DNA from: Thalassotalea crassostreae
GTDB lineage: Bacteria > Pseudomonadota > Gammaproteobacteria > Enterobacterales > Alteromonadaceae
NCBI RefSeq assembly: GCF_001831495.1
Contig: NZ_CP017689.1
Location: 1,302,001 to 1,366,000 of the forward strand
DNA length: 64,000 nt
Reading direction: 5' to 3'
Shown here: positions 26,886 through 36,582 of the stretch, piece after piece
How the letters are laid out: each line of letters begins with the position of its first letter
Position numbering within the stretch: position 1 is the first letter of the stretch
Translations under genes and position numbers: made by a program
Notes under the pieces: model-generated
The model's database searches: none
Seen by the model: the letters and a program-made list of their open reading frames with translations, nothing else
Told to the model about the DNA's origin: nothing

Positions 26886-27488
26886 ATGCGACATAAAGGA
26901 AAGTTAACCCAATGGAATGATGACAAAGGTTTTGGCTTCATCACCCCGATGATAAAAGGACCGCAAGTTTTTGTGCACATAAAAGATTTCGAACATCGTG
27001 GTACAAGACCGGTTGTCGGACAAGTCATTACTTATCAATTATCAAAAGATAAACAAAATAGACCTTGCGCTATTAAGGCAACGCTTTCAGGACAAAAATT
27101 GAAGACCAAATCAGCGCAAAAACAAAATACAGTAGCACTATTGTTTGCCAGCTCATTCATGGTAGCCATTATTGGCTTAGTAGCGGTGCAATGGCTTCCA
27201 TGGCGCATTGGCGCAGCTTATGCGGTGTTGAGCGTGATCACATTTTGGTTGTATGCCTTTGATAAACACAAAGCGCAAAAGGGATACTGGCGAACCAGCG
27301 AGCGAAGCTTGCATCTATTTGCATTAGTCGGCGGCTGGCCGGGTGCTGTTTTCGCTCAACAAAAATTGCGTCACAAATCCAAAAAACTGTCTTTTAGAGT
27401 CGAATTAATTCTTATGGTTTTGCTCAATATCGCTGGGCTTTATTGGTTATATGATAACCACTGGCAAGTGCTTGGGTTTCAGTTTTAA
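26886..27488 (+). CDS. Cold-shock domain fused to DUF1294 membrane domain
   Basis: Residues 1-65 are a cold-shock domain: KGKLTQWNDDKGFGFITP and VFVHIKDFEHRG contain the RNP motifs for binding single-stranded nucleic acid. Residues about 85-200 are the DUF1294 domain with four hydrophobic helices and the signature FDKHKAQKGYWRTSERSLH and GGWPGAVFAQQ. This fusion is common in marine gammaproteobacteria, so RNA or DNA binding next to the membrane is likely. The exact role is unknown. It is a single-gene unit. Confidence 0.88.
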   Translation: MRHKGKLTQWNDDKGFGFITPMIKGPQVFVHIKDFEHRGTRPVVGQVITYQLSKDKQNRPCAIKATLSGQKLKTKSAQKQNTVALLFASSFMVAIIGLVAVQWLPWRIGAAYAVLSVITFWLYAFDKHKAQKGYWRTSERSLHLFALVGGWPGAVFAQQKLRHKSKKLSFRVELILMVLLNIAGLYWLYDNHWQVLGFQF

Positions 27489-27624
27489 TAAACCTTTCGA
27501 TTCAAATACGGTAAATTGACTGATATTAAGTGCTATACGTTAATGGCGTATAGTTATTGCTTTAACGTTAATCGTTGAAGCTAATTGATTGCTCATATTA
27601 CAGAGATTTGAGCAACTATATCAA

Positions 27625-27657
27625 AAGCAACTTAAGCAACTTAAGCAACTTAAGCAG
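27625..27657. repeat. 9-bp tandem repeat (AAGCAACTT), 3.6 copies
   Basis: Exact copies lie at 27625, 27634 and 27643 with a partial fourth. They lie in the 323-base gap before the DUF748 gene. The gap holds no other clear feature. An antisense frame here that encodes repeated Leu-Ser-Cys is a product of the repeat, not a gene. Confidence 0.85.
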
Positions 27658-27811
27658 CTAGTGGAGGTATGGGGAAATGAGTAAACGTGATTTATTTTGT
27701 TAATTCGTTTCGAATACTCTATAACTAGTTTATTGACTTCAAATAGTGATCGTCCATTTTGGTCGAATAAACACTTACCACTAACCTTTAAATAAGCAGT
27801 TGAATAGTTAA

Positions 27812-30328
27812 ATGACACGTCGCCGTAAATTGTTTTTAAGCTTGATCCTTATAATCGCCTTTATTCTAGTTACCTTGCCAGAAGCCGGTCGGTTTTATGT
27901 GATCAGTAAAATCACCGAGCAGGGCTTTGATAACGTCACTATAGAAGATGTTGATCTGAACCTGTTTACTGGTACGTTGCAAATTGAGAATGTGCGTATT
28001 GGCGTTGCTGGCGAAGATAAACTGGTGATTGGCTTAATGCGTGCTGACTATCGCTGGCAAGGATTGTTTAGTGGCGGCATTGAAACAGAATTAATCGAAA
28101 TCAAAGACACTAAACTGGCAGTCATCGAAAATGATGACGGTGGTTTTGAGGTAGTTATTCCTATTCTTGCTGAAGCGCAGCAAGAGCAGATTGATTCTGT
28201 TGAAGCTGAGCTAGAACCTGAGTTAGAGCCTGAGTTAGAACCTGAACAAGGTTTAAAAATACCTAATCTTGATGTTGATTTAGTGCGCTTAGAAAATATC
28301 GAAGTTGATATTAATGTTCGTCAGTTTTCTGGTCGTTATGTGATTGAGCAATTTTCTTTAACCCGTGTCTCTACTTGGCATGATTATCCGGCCGAGTTAA
28401 CTTTAGTGTCGAAATTAAATGATACCAGTATCAATGCCCAACTTACTGCTAACCCGTTAGCAGTAACGCCATCAGTTCAAGGCGATGTAACGCTTCAGAA
28501 TATTGATTTTAATGACTTTAAAACACTGACAAACCTTTATTCACCAATAGCGGTAGATGTATTGGAGGGGAAAACCGATATCAACTTCTATGTTGATGGC
28601 CTTCGCGATACCGACAACCTTTTGTACCTTAATTTTAAGGGCGATTTAACCACTACCGACTTAAATGTTACAAGCAAAGCCGTTGTGGTTAAGTTAAGCA
28701 GTCTTGCTCCAAGCTATTCGATAACCTATCAACAGTTGCCAGAAAACGCAGTGGTTTCTGGTAGTGTTGATGCCAAGTTATTAGGCTTTTCAGTTGTCGA
28801 TGAGCAAGTTAATGCTTCGAGAGGCGGTGATGATCATGAATCAAATTTGTTAGTTGGGTTTGAGCAATTCAACATCACTCAATTGGAAATAGACGAAGAT
28901 TCCGCGCTTAACGTGGAAGCGATAGAGTTTTCAAATTTATCTTGGTTTAGCCAAAACCAAGCGGCTAAAGATACTGACAAAAAGGTTAAATCTCATTCCA
29001 AAGTAGAAATCACCAACACACTCGACAAACTGCGCATTGAACAAATCTCTTTAGATAAGCAAACAACACAAACATCGAAAACACTATCGTTTAATCACAT
29101 TGCTATGGCGGGTTTAACCACGTCTATGCAACTTGATGAACAAAACCAGCTGAATTGGCTGACCATGTTAGAGCCAGTGCAACAACGCTTTAATGTCGAC
29201 GATAAAAAGGTAGGGGCTGAAGAAGTTAAAAAAGAAGCTAAAGAAGAAGTTAAAGCGGGCGAAGTAGAAACCTCAGAATCGCCATTAGCTATCGAAGTAA
29301 ATTCGTTTGACCTTGCCGCTCCGGCATTTATTCATGTGACGAAAACCTTAAATGGTCAACCTCATAAACTGCAAATTGATATTAGTAAATTGGCTTTAGA
29401 AAATATTGCTACTAATGCATCCTCGATGGACTCAGATACGGAGTCTAATATTAGGCGCAGTAAATTTGCATTAACAACCCAGCTTAATAAAACCGCAATA
29501 ATTGACGTCAACGGTGACGGTATCTTCAATAAAACGCCAATCGATATTAACGCCGTGGGGAAAATCGAAGATATGTCTTTAGTGACATTGTCACCATTTA
29601 TTGAGCAATTTGCGGGTTATCAGTTTGTCCGTGGTCAATTTGATCATCAATTTAATCTTGCCCTTAAAAATAATCAAATCGATATGACTAACGATGTCGT
29701 AATTCGCAAGTTACAGGTCAAGGATATTGATGAAAGCAAAGTGGTGTCTACCTTACCTATTCCAATGGCAATAACGGTGTTAGAAGATGATAAAGGCGTT
29801 ATTGATATTGAAATCCCAGTAAAAGGCAGCCTCGATGAAACCGAAGGTGGCACCGATGTAAACATCAATTCGTTGATTCAAAAGTCTATTACTCAAGCGG
29901 TGAAAAAAGGCTCTGTTGGTTTCTTAAAATATGCGCTGCAACCTTATGGCGCAGCGTTTATGGCAGCGGAATACCTAGTAGATGCCGCAAATCAGATTGC
30001 CTTTGATGACATGGTATTTACGGTTAATAGCGCCGAATTAGAAACTAAGCAGCGAGATTACGCCAATAAGCTTGTAGAGGTGTTAAAGCAACGTGATGAA
30101 ATTGATTTACAGCTTTGTGGTGAGAGTAACTTAGCTGATAGAGCGGCTCTTGAAATAAACTATCAAGATGAAGCTCTTAGCGCGCAATTAGCCGCACTCG
30201 CTAAGAAACGAGCGTCAACATTAAAGGCATATATGAATGAGCAGGGCATTGCTAACAAACGTTTATTCTTATGTAAGGCCCGTTATGTTGAAGATGGCGC
30301 TACTGGCGTGGCTATTTCAATGGAATAA
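27812..30328 (+). CDS. DUF748 / AsmA-like envelope protein
   Basis: An 838-residue protein with an N-terminal signal anchor (LFLSLILIIAFILVTLPEAG). Long beta-rich repeats typical of the AsmA/YhdP/DUF748 group follow. The conserved DUF748 C-terminal part is visible: LSPFIEQFAGYQFVRGQFDH, then KLQVKDIDESKV, and ALQPYGAAFMAAEYLV near 705-720. It is thought that these bridge the periplasm and carry lipids. A Glu/Pro repeat (EPELEPELEPE) lies at about 132-146 and an acidic Lys/Glu stretch at about 470-490. The end contains an OmpA-like helical segment. The function is inferred from the family. Confidence 0.82.
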   Translation: MTRRRKLFLSLILIIAFILVTLPEAGRFYVISKITEQGFDNVTIEDVDLNLFTGTLQIENVRIGVAGEDKLVIGLMRADYRWQGLFSGGIETELIEIKDTKLAVIENDDGGFEVVIPILAEAQQEQIDSVEAELEPELEPELEPEQGLKIPNLDVDLVRLENIEVDINVRQFSGRYVIEQFSLTRVSTWHDYPAELTLVSKLNDTSINAQLTANPLAVTPSVQGDVTLQNIDFNDFKTLTNLYSPIAVDVLEGKTDINFYVDGLRDTDNLLYLNFKGDLTTTDLNVTSKAVVVKLSSLAPSYSITYQQLPENAVVSGSVDAKLLGFSVVDEQVNASRGGDDHESNLLVGFEQFNITQLEIDEDSALNVEAIEFSNLSWFSQNQAAKDTDKKVKSHSKVEITNTLDKLRIEQISLDKQTTQTSKTLSFNHIAMAGLTTSMQLDEQNQLNWLTMLEPVQQRFNVDDKKVGAEEVKKEAKEEVKAGEVETSESPLAIEVNSFDLAAPAFIHVTKTLNGQPHKLQIDISKLALENIATNASSMDSDTESNIRRSKFALTTQLNKTAIIDVNGDGIFNKTPIDINAVGKIEDMSLVTLSPFIEQFAGYQFVRGQFDHQFNLALKNNQIDMTNDVVIRKLQVKDIDESKVVSTLPIPMAITVLEDDKGVIDIEIPVKGSLDETEGGTDVNINSLIQKSITQAVKKGSVGFLKYALQPYGAAFMAAEYLVDAANQIAFDDMVFTVNSAELETKQRDYANKLVEVLKQRDEIDLQLCGESNLADRAALEINYQDEALSAQLAALAKKRASTLKAYMNEQGIANKRLFLCKARYVEDGATGVAISME

Positions 30329-30541
30329 AATCTTTACAGATATAATGCAGTGACTTAGTGGCAATATTAGCGTTAATTGACTACATTTAGTGCTTAGTTT
30401 TAAAGGAGCTGTCATTGCGTTTACACATCGTTGATGGCTTCTCTCAAATAAAAACAGCGTTAAGCTGTTTTAAGCAACAAAATGCAAAAAGCTAATACAT
30501 AAAAGCTTAACCAAACTTATAATAATTTCGAAAAAGGGAAA

Positions 30542-32692
30542 ATGATGAAACGCATCTTAACGCTCGCAGTGGCGGCTTTGTTCGTGCAATCATGCTCAAC
30601 AGAAACCGAGACTAGCCAAGTGAACGAAAAAATACTCACCCCACCAATAGCGAAAAAAATACCTCATAAAATGGAAATCCATGGTGATGTACGTATTGAT
30701 GATTATTATTGGATGCGCGATGACACGCGCACCGACCCAGAGATCCTCGCCCATTTGCAAGCGGAAGAAGATTACGCTCAGCAACAAATGGCCCATACCA
30801 AAGATTTTCAAAAAACCTTATACGAAGAAATGATCGGGCGTTTAAAGAAAGACGATACGTCAGTGCCGTTTATTGATAACGGATATTCGTATCAAAGTAA
30901 GTTTATCCCTGGCAGTGAATATCCCGTTTACGTGCGCACTAAAGATGAGGCTGGCGCCAAAGAAGAAGTCTTACTTGATGTCAATAAAATGGCAGAAGGC
31001 TTGGAGTATTATGCCGTAGGTGATTGGTCAATTACTGCAAACAATAAGATTATCGGCTATTCAGAAGATACGCTAAGTCGCCGTGTATACACAATTAAGT
31101 TTAAAAATCTTGAAACCGGAGAGATGCTAGCAGACCAAATCACTGGTACTAACGGTCAAGTAATATGGGCAAACGATTCTAAATCGATGTACTACCTTGC
31201 CAAAGATCCGCAAACCCTATTAGGTTACCAAGTTTACCGTCACGTTTTAGGTACTGACCAGTCAAGTGATGAGCTAATGTATGAAGAAACTGACAACAGC
31301 TTTTATACATATCTTTATAAGACGCTAGATAGTCAATACGTCGGGATCTACCATAGCTCTACGGTAAGTTTGGGGGTGTCGATGTTAGACGCCAATGATG
31401 CGTCTGCTAAATTCAGCTTAGCTCATCCAATTGAAGCTGATCTTGAATATGAAGCATATCCATATGGCGATGAGTTTTATATCAAAACCAATTATAAAGC
31501 GGCAAATTATCGCATTGTAAAAGCCAGCAAAGAAACGTTAGCGGATAAGGATAAGTGGCAAGATGTAGTTGCTCACAGCGATGACACTTTTATTTCAGGT
31601 ATATTGGTATTAAAAGATAAACTTGTCTATACCATGCGTACCAAGGGCTTGATGAGTATGGCGATGCTTGATTATAAAAGTGGTCAAGCAGAAACCGTTC
31701 AATTTGATGAATCATTGTACTCGGTTGACTTCGAAAAGAACGTTGATTTCAATGCTAAGCAAGTGCGAGTAAGTTACGTTAGTATGACTACTCCAAGCTC
31801 GGTTTTTGACATTAATTTAGCTGATATGAGCAAAACGCTACTTAAGCAAGTTGAAGTGGTTGGTGGCTACGATGCCAGTCAATATACGTCAAAACGCATC
31901 ATGGTGAAGTCACGTGATGGCGTCGATATTCCGGTGAGTATCTTGTATAAAAATGACAGCTTTAAGCAAGACGGGACTAATCCAGTTTTACAATATGCAT
32001 ACGGCTCATACGGCTCAACCAATGATCCTTATTTTGCCAGTCATTTACTTAGCTTAATCGATCGTGGTTTTGTTTATGTACATGCCCATATTCGTGGTAG
32101 TCAAATGCTTGGTCGTAAATGGTACGACGATGGTAAATTATTAAACAAAATCAATACATTTAATGACTTTGTTGATGTGAGTCGCTTCCTAGTTGCGGAA
32201 AAATACGTTCACCAAGATAAATTATTTGCCTATGGCGGCAGTGCTGGAGGGTTATTAATGGGGGCTATTATCAATCAATCACCCGAGTTATATCGCGGCG
32301 TCATTGCAGCAGTACCGTTTGTTGATGTGGTAACGACGATGTTGGATGAGTCTATTCCATTAACTACCAATGAATTTGACGAGTGGGGCAATCCAAAAGA
32401 GAAAAAATATTACGACTATATGTTGTCGTACTCTCCATACGATCAAGTGGAAGCAAAAGATTACCCTAACTTGTTAGTGACCACCGGGTTGCATGATTCA
32501 CAGGTGCAATATTTTGAACCGATGAAGTGGGTAGCAAAACTGAGAGATATGAAGACTGATGATAATGAGTTGATGTTCCACGTAAATATGGGCGCGGGTC
32601 ATGGTGGTGCATCAGGTCGTTATAAACGCTATATAGACAGAGCGTTTACCTATGCGTTTATGTTTGATTTACTTGAGCAAGCTAAAGAGTAA
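30542..32692 (+). CDS. Oligopeptidase B-type prolyl oligopeptidase, predicted lipoprotein
   Basis: A 716-residue S9A peptidase. The chain starts with a lipoprotein signal (hydrophobic h-region, then VQSC with Cys18), so it is probably anchored in the envelope rather than cytoplasmic as in E. coli PtrB. The beta-propeller part begins at HGDVRIDDYYWMRDD. The catalytic triad is Ser567 in YGGSAGGLLMG, Asp652 in GLHDSQVQYFEP and His687 in GAGHGGASG, numbered from the first Met. It cleaves peptides after basic residues. It is a single-gene unit followed by a terminator. Confidence 0.92.
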   Translation: MMKRILTLAVAALFVQSCSTETETSQVNEKILTPPIAKKIPHKMEIHGDVRIDDYYWMRDDTRTDPEILAHLQAEEDYAQQQMAHTKDFQKTLYEEMIGRLKKDDTSVPFIDNGYSYQSKFIPGSEYPVYVRTKDEAGAKEEVLLDVNKMAEGLEYYAVGDWSITANNKIIGYSEDTLSRRVYTIKFKNLETGEMLADQITGTNGQVIWANDSKSMYYLAKDPQTLLGYQVYRHVLGTDQSSDELMYEETDNSFYTYLYKTLDSQYVGIYHSSTVSLGVSMLDANDASAKFSLAHPIEADLEYEAYPYGDEFYIKTNYKAANYRIVKASKETLADKDKWQDVVAHSDDTFISGILVLKDKLVYTMRTKGLMSMAMLDYKSGQAETVQFDESLYSVDFEKNVDFNAKQVRVSYVSMTTPSSVFDINLADMSKTLLKQVEVVGGYDASQYTSKRIMVKSRDGVDIPVSILYKNDSFKQDGTNPVLQYAYGSYGSTNDPYFASHLLSLIDRGFVYVHAHIRGSQMLGRKWYDDGKLLNKINTFNDFVDVSRFLVAEKYVHQDKLFAYGGSAGGLLMGAIINQSPELYRGVIAAVPFVDVVTTMLDESIPLTTNEFDEWGNPKEKKYYDYMLSYSPYDQVEAKDYPNLLVTTGLHDSQVQYFEPMKWVAKLRDMKTDDNELMFHVNMGAGHGGASGRYKRYIDRAFTYAFMFDLLEQAKE

Positions 32693-32743
32693 ACCCCATA
32701 GTAGTAAATAGAAGATAAGCTTTATAACCTTTAGAAACATACT

Positions 32744-32776
32744 AAACCAGCGGTTAAGCATCGCTGGTTTTTTTTA
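32744..32776 (+). terminator. Intrinsic terminator after oligopeptidase gene
   Basis: The stem AAACCAGCG/CGCTGGTTT (32744-32752 and 32762-32770) has a 9-base loop and is followed by a T run. Confidence 0.9.
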
Positions 32777-32970
32777 TTCCACTTTTTGTTAATTGTAAAT
32801 TTGTATTTCAAAGCATTGAAAAGGCAATAATAGCCAGTTAAAGTGAATTTCTATTATGTATCTTATTTAACTGCTAAATTGAATGCTTGTTGACGGCGGT
32901 TAAATTTGTACTAAAACTAAAGTGAAAACAAAAAAGAATTAATCAAAATATAAGATTTAGAGGGAAAGGA

Positions 32971-33258
32971 ATGTCATCTAAGTTCGAACAGGTTTCGTTA
33001 AGCCCAAAAGCTAATGTATTGGCCAAGCAAGCAGTTAAGCTCGCTGGTTTTGATTGTCAGTATCAAAAATGGCAGTTAGATAAAATTACTGCTGAAAGCT
33101 TTATATTCGTCACAGATGAAATTAGAAGTTTAAAAGAGGATGAATTAAAAGCCATCGTTAGTGTCACCAAGGTTTGCAAAACTCCAAGTCAAATTATCCT
33201 TGCCCGCACAGAATCTGGTTTTACCTTTTTAAGCTTTAATTTTGACAATAAAAGTTAA
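32971..33258 (+). CDS. Small unknown protein, 95 residues
   Basis: The ATG has a very good ribosome binding site (GAGGGAAAGGA). The chain has three Cys (C30 in GFDCQYQ, C74 in KVCKTPS) and a mixed alpha/beta look without membrane parts. I do not recognise the family. It stands alone between a terminator and a converging gene. Confidence 0.65.
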   Translation: MSSKFEQVSLSPKANVLAKQAVKLAGFDCQYQKWQLDKITAESFIFVTDEIRSLKEDELKAIVSVTKVCKTPSQIILARTESGFTFLSFNFDNKS

Positions 33259-33345
33259 AACAATCGATAGTTCGAAAGAAGTGACGGACTAATTTGACGC
33301 ACTCAGTCATATACCTGCTCAATCGCTGCTTTCAATTAAGTGCTC

Positions 33346-33651
33346 TTAATTAGTGATTCCGTGGTTGATTGAGGCACATCCTGGACAAAGTAAATCATCA
33401 AACATATGAGTTTTTAAATTAAGCTCATTGCATTCCGCGCAGGTAATAAAATAGGCTGGGTTATTTAAGGTATCATTGATCACATTATCAATGGTTTTGT
33501 CATTGGTGTCAGGCGCTAGAGTAGCAATAATGTTGGTGGTTATTTCTGGCTCATAAGGTGCTTGCCAGCTGATATCTTTAATGCCAATGGTGATGGCTGA
33601 ATCACTGATGTCGATATCAAAAAATTTATCTATATATTGCTTTTTGCTCAT
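33346..33651 (-). CDS. Small protein with C-terminal zinc ribbon
   Basis: The ATG at 33651 gives 101 residues (MSKKQYIDKFFDIDISDS). An upstream TTG would add a hydrophobic stretch but is less likely. The C-terminal CAECNELNLKTHMFDDLLCPGC contains two CxxC pairs that should bind zinc. The first 60 residues are beta-like. Function is unknown. Confidence 0.6.
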   Translation of the reverse strand: MSKKQYIDKFFDIDISDSAITIGIKDISWQAPYEPEITTNIIATLAPDTNDKTIDNVINDTLNNPAYFITCAECNELNLKTHMFDDLLCPGCASINHGITN

Positions 33652-33748
33652 AAAGAAAGCATAGCAAACAAACCAAACAAACCGCAGCAATTAAGAAAAA
33701 TATTTAGATTGTTATATGACTAGGCGTGTTTACAACTTTGTTGAACGG

Positions 33749-34486
33749 TTACATGGCTGAGCTGAAGCCGATTTCGAACTCTATTTCTTGGTCAATATTT
33801 AACATTGGATGGACAGCGTTTTCATGTTTCTCAAGTTCATAAATCACATCGAAATTTTTGCCAAAGATGCTTAGACCTTGATTGTTATTTTCAAAATCGA
33901 ATTGATGCTTGGTTGGTGTGGGCAATGTATAGCTCATTGAAAAAGTAACGTCATTGCTTGGTTTTACGTAAACATATTGAGATTTAACATTAGCGATTGG
34001 TTGTTGCTCTTCTTCGTCACAAAAGATGGAATGAAAATGGGTACCAACAAAGCTAGTGACTTTGACGGTAAGGTTTTCTGCGCTGTTGTATAAGCTAGAA
34101 AGTCCTTCAATAAATATATTGCCATCGTCTTCATCACTAAGTTGTAACTGTTTATTGTCTATAGCAACCGTAACTTGGTCAGGTTGTTTTACAAAAGAGC
34201 GTTGTGGAGCAGCCACGGCAAGCTCTGTAAAGTCGCTATTAATCACTTGTAAAGGTGCAGAGGTCGAGCCAAACCCATACAACCAGCTATCGTTATTCAC
34301 GCTTTGCTTGGGCGCTGTCAGGTTATGTGATTGGTTGAGCTGCAGGTTGCTTTTTGTTGAAGCGTCAACAATGGTAAGAGCTGACATATCGTCAAACTCC
34401 CCAGGATTTGCTATTGCTGACGTCATCATAACGTTGGCGAATAACAATGCTGTACATTGTATTTTGTTCATGGTTTTAAAAAGCAT
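33749..34486 (-). CDS. Exported protein of unknown function
   Basis: A 245-residue protein with an N-terminal signal peptide (MNKIQCTALLFANVMMTS, cleavage near AIA-NP). The Met at codon 6 (34471) is an equally good start. The mature part is beta-rich and acidic, with motifs such as YVYVKPSNDVTFSMSYTLP, and no catalytic signature. It has a single Cys (FCDEEEQQ). The family is unknown; it is probably periplasmic or in the outer membrane. Confidence 0.6.
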   Translation of the reverse strand: MLFKTMNKIQCTALLFANVMMTSAIANPGEFDDMSALTIVDASTKSNLQLNQSHNLTAPKQSVNNDSWLYGFGSTSAPLQVINSDFTELAVAAPQRSFVKQPDQVTVAIDNKQLQLSDEDDGNIFIEGLSSLYNSAENLTVKVTSFVGTHFHSIFCDEEEQQPIANVKSQYVYVKPSNDVTFSMSYTLPTPTKHQFDFENNNQGLSIFGKNFDVIYELEKHENAVHPMLNIDQEIEFEIGFSSAM

Positions 34487-34754
34487 ATTTTGTATTGGTT
34501 ATTTTTAGAGCAAATAACATAACAATTTCGCAACGTTATATAAAGGTCAATACGAGTCATTTTGAGTTCAATTGTTGTCTATTTGGTTTGAGTGAAAAAA
34601 TATCGCTTATCTCTTGTTATAAAGGGGTCTAGCTTGATTAGGTATCAGTTAGATATATATTAAATAATAACTCGTTAAAATAAACGGCAGCATTGCAATT
34701 TATTGGTTAAACTTAATAAGGTAAGTCGTTTGGCGCAGAAAATTAGGTGGTTGA

Positions 34755-34931
34755 ATGGTTAAAGCATTGTGTAAGTGGAAGAAAAAAGAGATCGAGGGTC
34801 ACTTGCATGAGCTATGGCATATTGTGGACAAGCCTAGATTTATTTGCAAAACCTGCGCACGTTCATCCCATACTAAAGGTTATTTGTGTAAACCGGTCAA
34901 GCTTCCTCACGATAGTCACCGTGAAAGTTGA
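34755..34931 (+). CDS. Small zinc-ribbon-like protein, 58 residues
   Basis: This frame begins MVKALCKWKKKEIEGHL and contains FICKTCARSSHTKGYLCKPVKLPHD. CKTCAR with a later LCKP gives three Cys positions (CxxC and C) that look like a small metal-binding knuckle. The pattern resembles short conserved proteins found beside phosphate and polyphosphate genes in Alteromonadales. It has a GG-rich stretch just upstream. It overlaps a spurious frame starting at 34747. It converges on ppx. Confidence 0.7.
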   Translation: MVKALCKWKKKEIEGHLHELWHIVDKPRFICKTCARSSHTKGYLCKPVKLPHDSHRES

Positions 34932-34992
34932 CGAGGGTCAAGGTGGAGCAAGTTAACGCTGATAATGCGACAGCTCAATAAAAACCTTTCTT

Positions 34993-36582
34993 TCAAACTT
35001 GCTCAATAGTTAACGTTATTCCTACCTTGGCAAATTGCTTTTGTTCACGCTCTAATATCGATTTAAACAAATCTTTTGTTGCAAACCATTGATGTTCAAA
35101 ACTCAAAATTAAGTGCTCTTTCTTGGCCGCGACGTGCCAGTTAACTAAATAATTGTCTTGGCGTTTTTGATTTAACAAAATTGATAATCTAAAGAGGCAA
35201 ACAAGTTTGCATACCTGATCGGTCTTATAAAGTGAAAATTGAGGGAGTTCATGAGGCTTTAATTTTTTCCGACAGTGCTTAAGCAGGGTAGTTAACAGTA
35301 ATTGCTGCTCTTGGTTAAACCCTGGCATTGTTGAATGTTCGGTCAAATAAGCCGAGTGTTTATGGCTATTGGTTGAATTGATATGGACACCTATCTCATG
35401 TAAATTTGCCGCCCAATCTAACAATAATTTCCCATCAACTATCTTATCTAATGACCAACTTTGTTTTACGCCGTCAAACAGGATTTGGTTAGTTTTAAGT
35501 ACGCGTTCTACTTGCTCGTTATCAACCGATACTCGATTGCGTAAACTCATTACGCTACGTTCGCGAATATCATGATGCTGCAATTTTTCTTCCATTTCAT
35601 ATAAAGCGCCTTCACGCAGCGCCTTGTCGCAATATTCTAAAGAATCAATGTCGAGCATTTTCATTACCGCGAGCATGACCGCTAAACCACAAACAATGAC
35701 ACCTTTACGGTCATCGCTGATGCCTTTTAAATCGATTTCATCAAAGCAGTCAAATTTCAGTAGCTTTTGTTTTAATGTTTTTAAGTCCTCTAGAGTCAGT
35801 CGCTGTTGGGACCTAAGAATTGCGTTAGCGTTTAAGTTAGAGCTTTGGTTAGCGCTTGAGTTAAGGCTATGATCGTCATTGTTGTTGCCAGTAACAATCG
35901 TTCCGTTTACCGCTTCTATCAGCGCGGATGCGGTACCGGAAGTAGCAATGCAATGCTGCCAACCTACATTTTTGTATGTTTTTACGATAGGCGCAATTTC
36001 CTGCTCAGCATGCAAGAATGCCTGTTTAAATCGCTGCTTAGTGATTTTCCCATCAGCAAAATAACGCTTGCTTAAATTAACGCAGCCAATATTACGACTC
36101 GCTAAAGTAAAGGTCTCAAAGCCTTCACCTATAGCGAGCTCGGTAGAGCCGCCGCCAATATCAATTACTAAGCGTTTACCGACCGAGTGAACGCTATGGG
36201 CAACGCCTTGATATATCAGTCGCGCCTCTTCTTGTCCGGATATAATATTTATCGGGTAGGGAATGATCGCTTTTGCTTTTTCAATAAACTCCGCTGAATT
36301 ATTAGCCGCTCGCAGTGAGTAAGTGGCGACGATATTAACATCATCTGGATGAAAGCCTAATAAGGTTTGGTTATAAGTTTCTAACGTCTTTAAACCGCGT
36401 TCTATTGCTGATTGATCTAAGTTCAAATCGTCGCTAAGACCATTGGCAAGACGCACTTTAATTTTCTCTTTAAGTAGTATTTGCACATCTTTTTCTACGA
36501 TTCGCGCGAGTACTAAGTGAAATGAATTTGAGCCTAGATCAACTACGGCAATTGTTTTAGTTGCTGCTATGTTGTTAGTCAT
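34993..36582 (-). CDS. ppx: Exopolyphosphatase Ppx/GppA family
   Basis: This enzyme removes phosphate from the ends of polyphosphate (and may act on pppGpp). The ATG at 36582 has AAGGTG upstream and is preferred over a GTG at 36603. The N-terminal actin-like ATPase motifs are IAVVDLGSNSFHLVLARI and LVIDIGGGSTELAIGEG. The C-terminal half has the HD-like helical domain (LHEIGVHIN). The length, 529 residues, is normal for Ppx. It overlaps ppk1 by 8 bases, so synthesis and breakdown of polyphosphate are coupled. Confidence 0.93.
   Translation of the reverse strand: MTNNIAATKTIAVVDLGSNSFHLVLARIVEKDVQILLKEKIKVRLANGLSDDLNLDQSAIERGLKTLETYNQTLLGFHPDDVNIVATYSLRAANNSAEFIEKAKAIIPYPINIISGQEEARLIYQGVAHSVHSVGKRLVIDIGGGSTELAIGEGFETFTLASRNIGCVNLSKRYFADGKITKQRFKQAFLHAEQEIAPIVKTYKNVGWQHCIATSGTASALIEAVNGTIVTGNNNDDHSLNSSANQSSNLNANAILRSQQRLTLEDLKTLKQKLLKFDCFDEIDLKGISDDRKGVIVCGLAVMLAVMKMLDIDSLEYCDKALREGALYEMEEKLQHHDIRERSVMSLRNRVSVDNEQVERVLKTNQILFDGVKQSWSLDKIVDGKLLLDWAANLHEIGVHINSTNSHKHSAYLTEHSTMPGFNQEQQLLLTTLLKHCRKKLKPHELPQFSLYKTDQVCKLVCLFRLSILLNQKRQDNYLVNWHVAAKKEHLILSFEHQWFATKDLFKSILEREQKQFAKVGITLTIEQV

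Noticed and set aside
27621..27818. 65-residue antisense ORF with repeated Leu-Ser-Cys
   Set aside because: It is produced by the 9-bp tandem repeat and overlaps the start of the DUF748 gene; no ribosome binding site.
34747..34956. 69-residue ORF starting at 34747
   Set aside because: The overlapping frame at 34755 has the zinc-knuckle pattern and protein-like composition; the 34747 frame does not.
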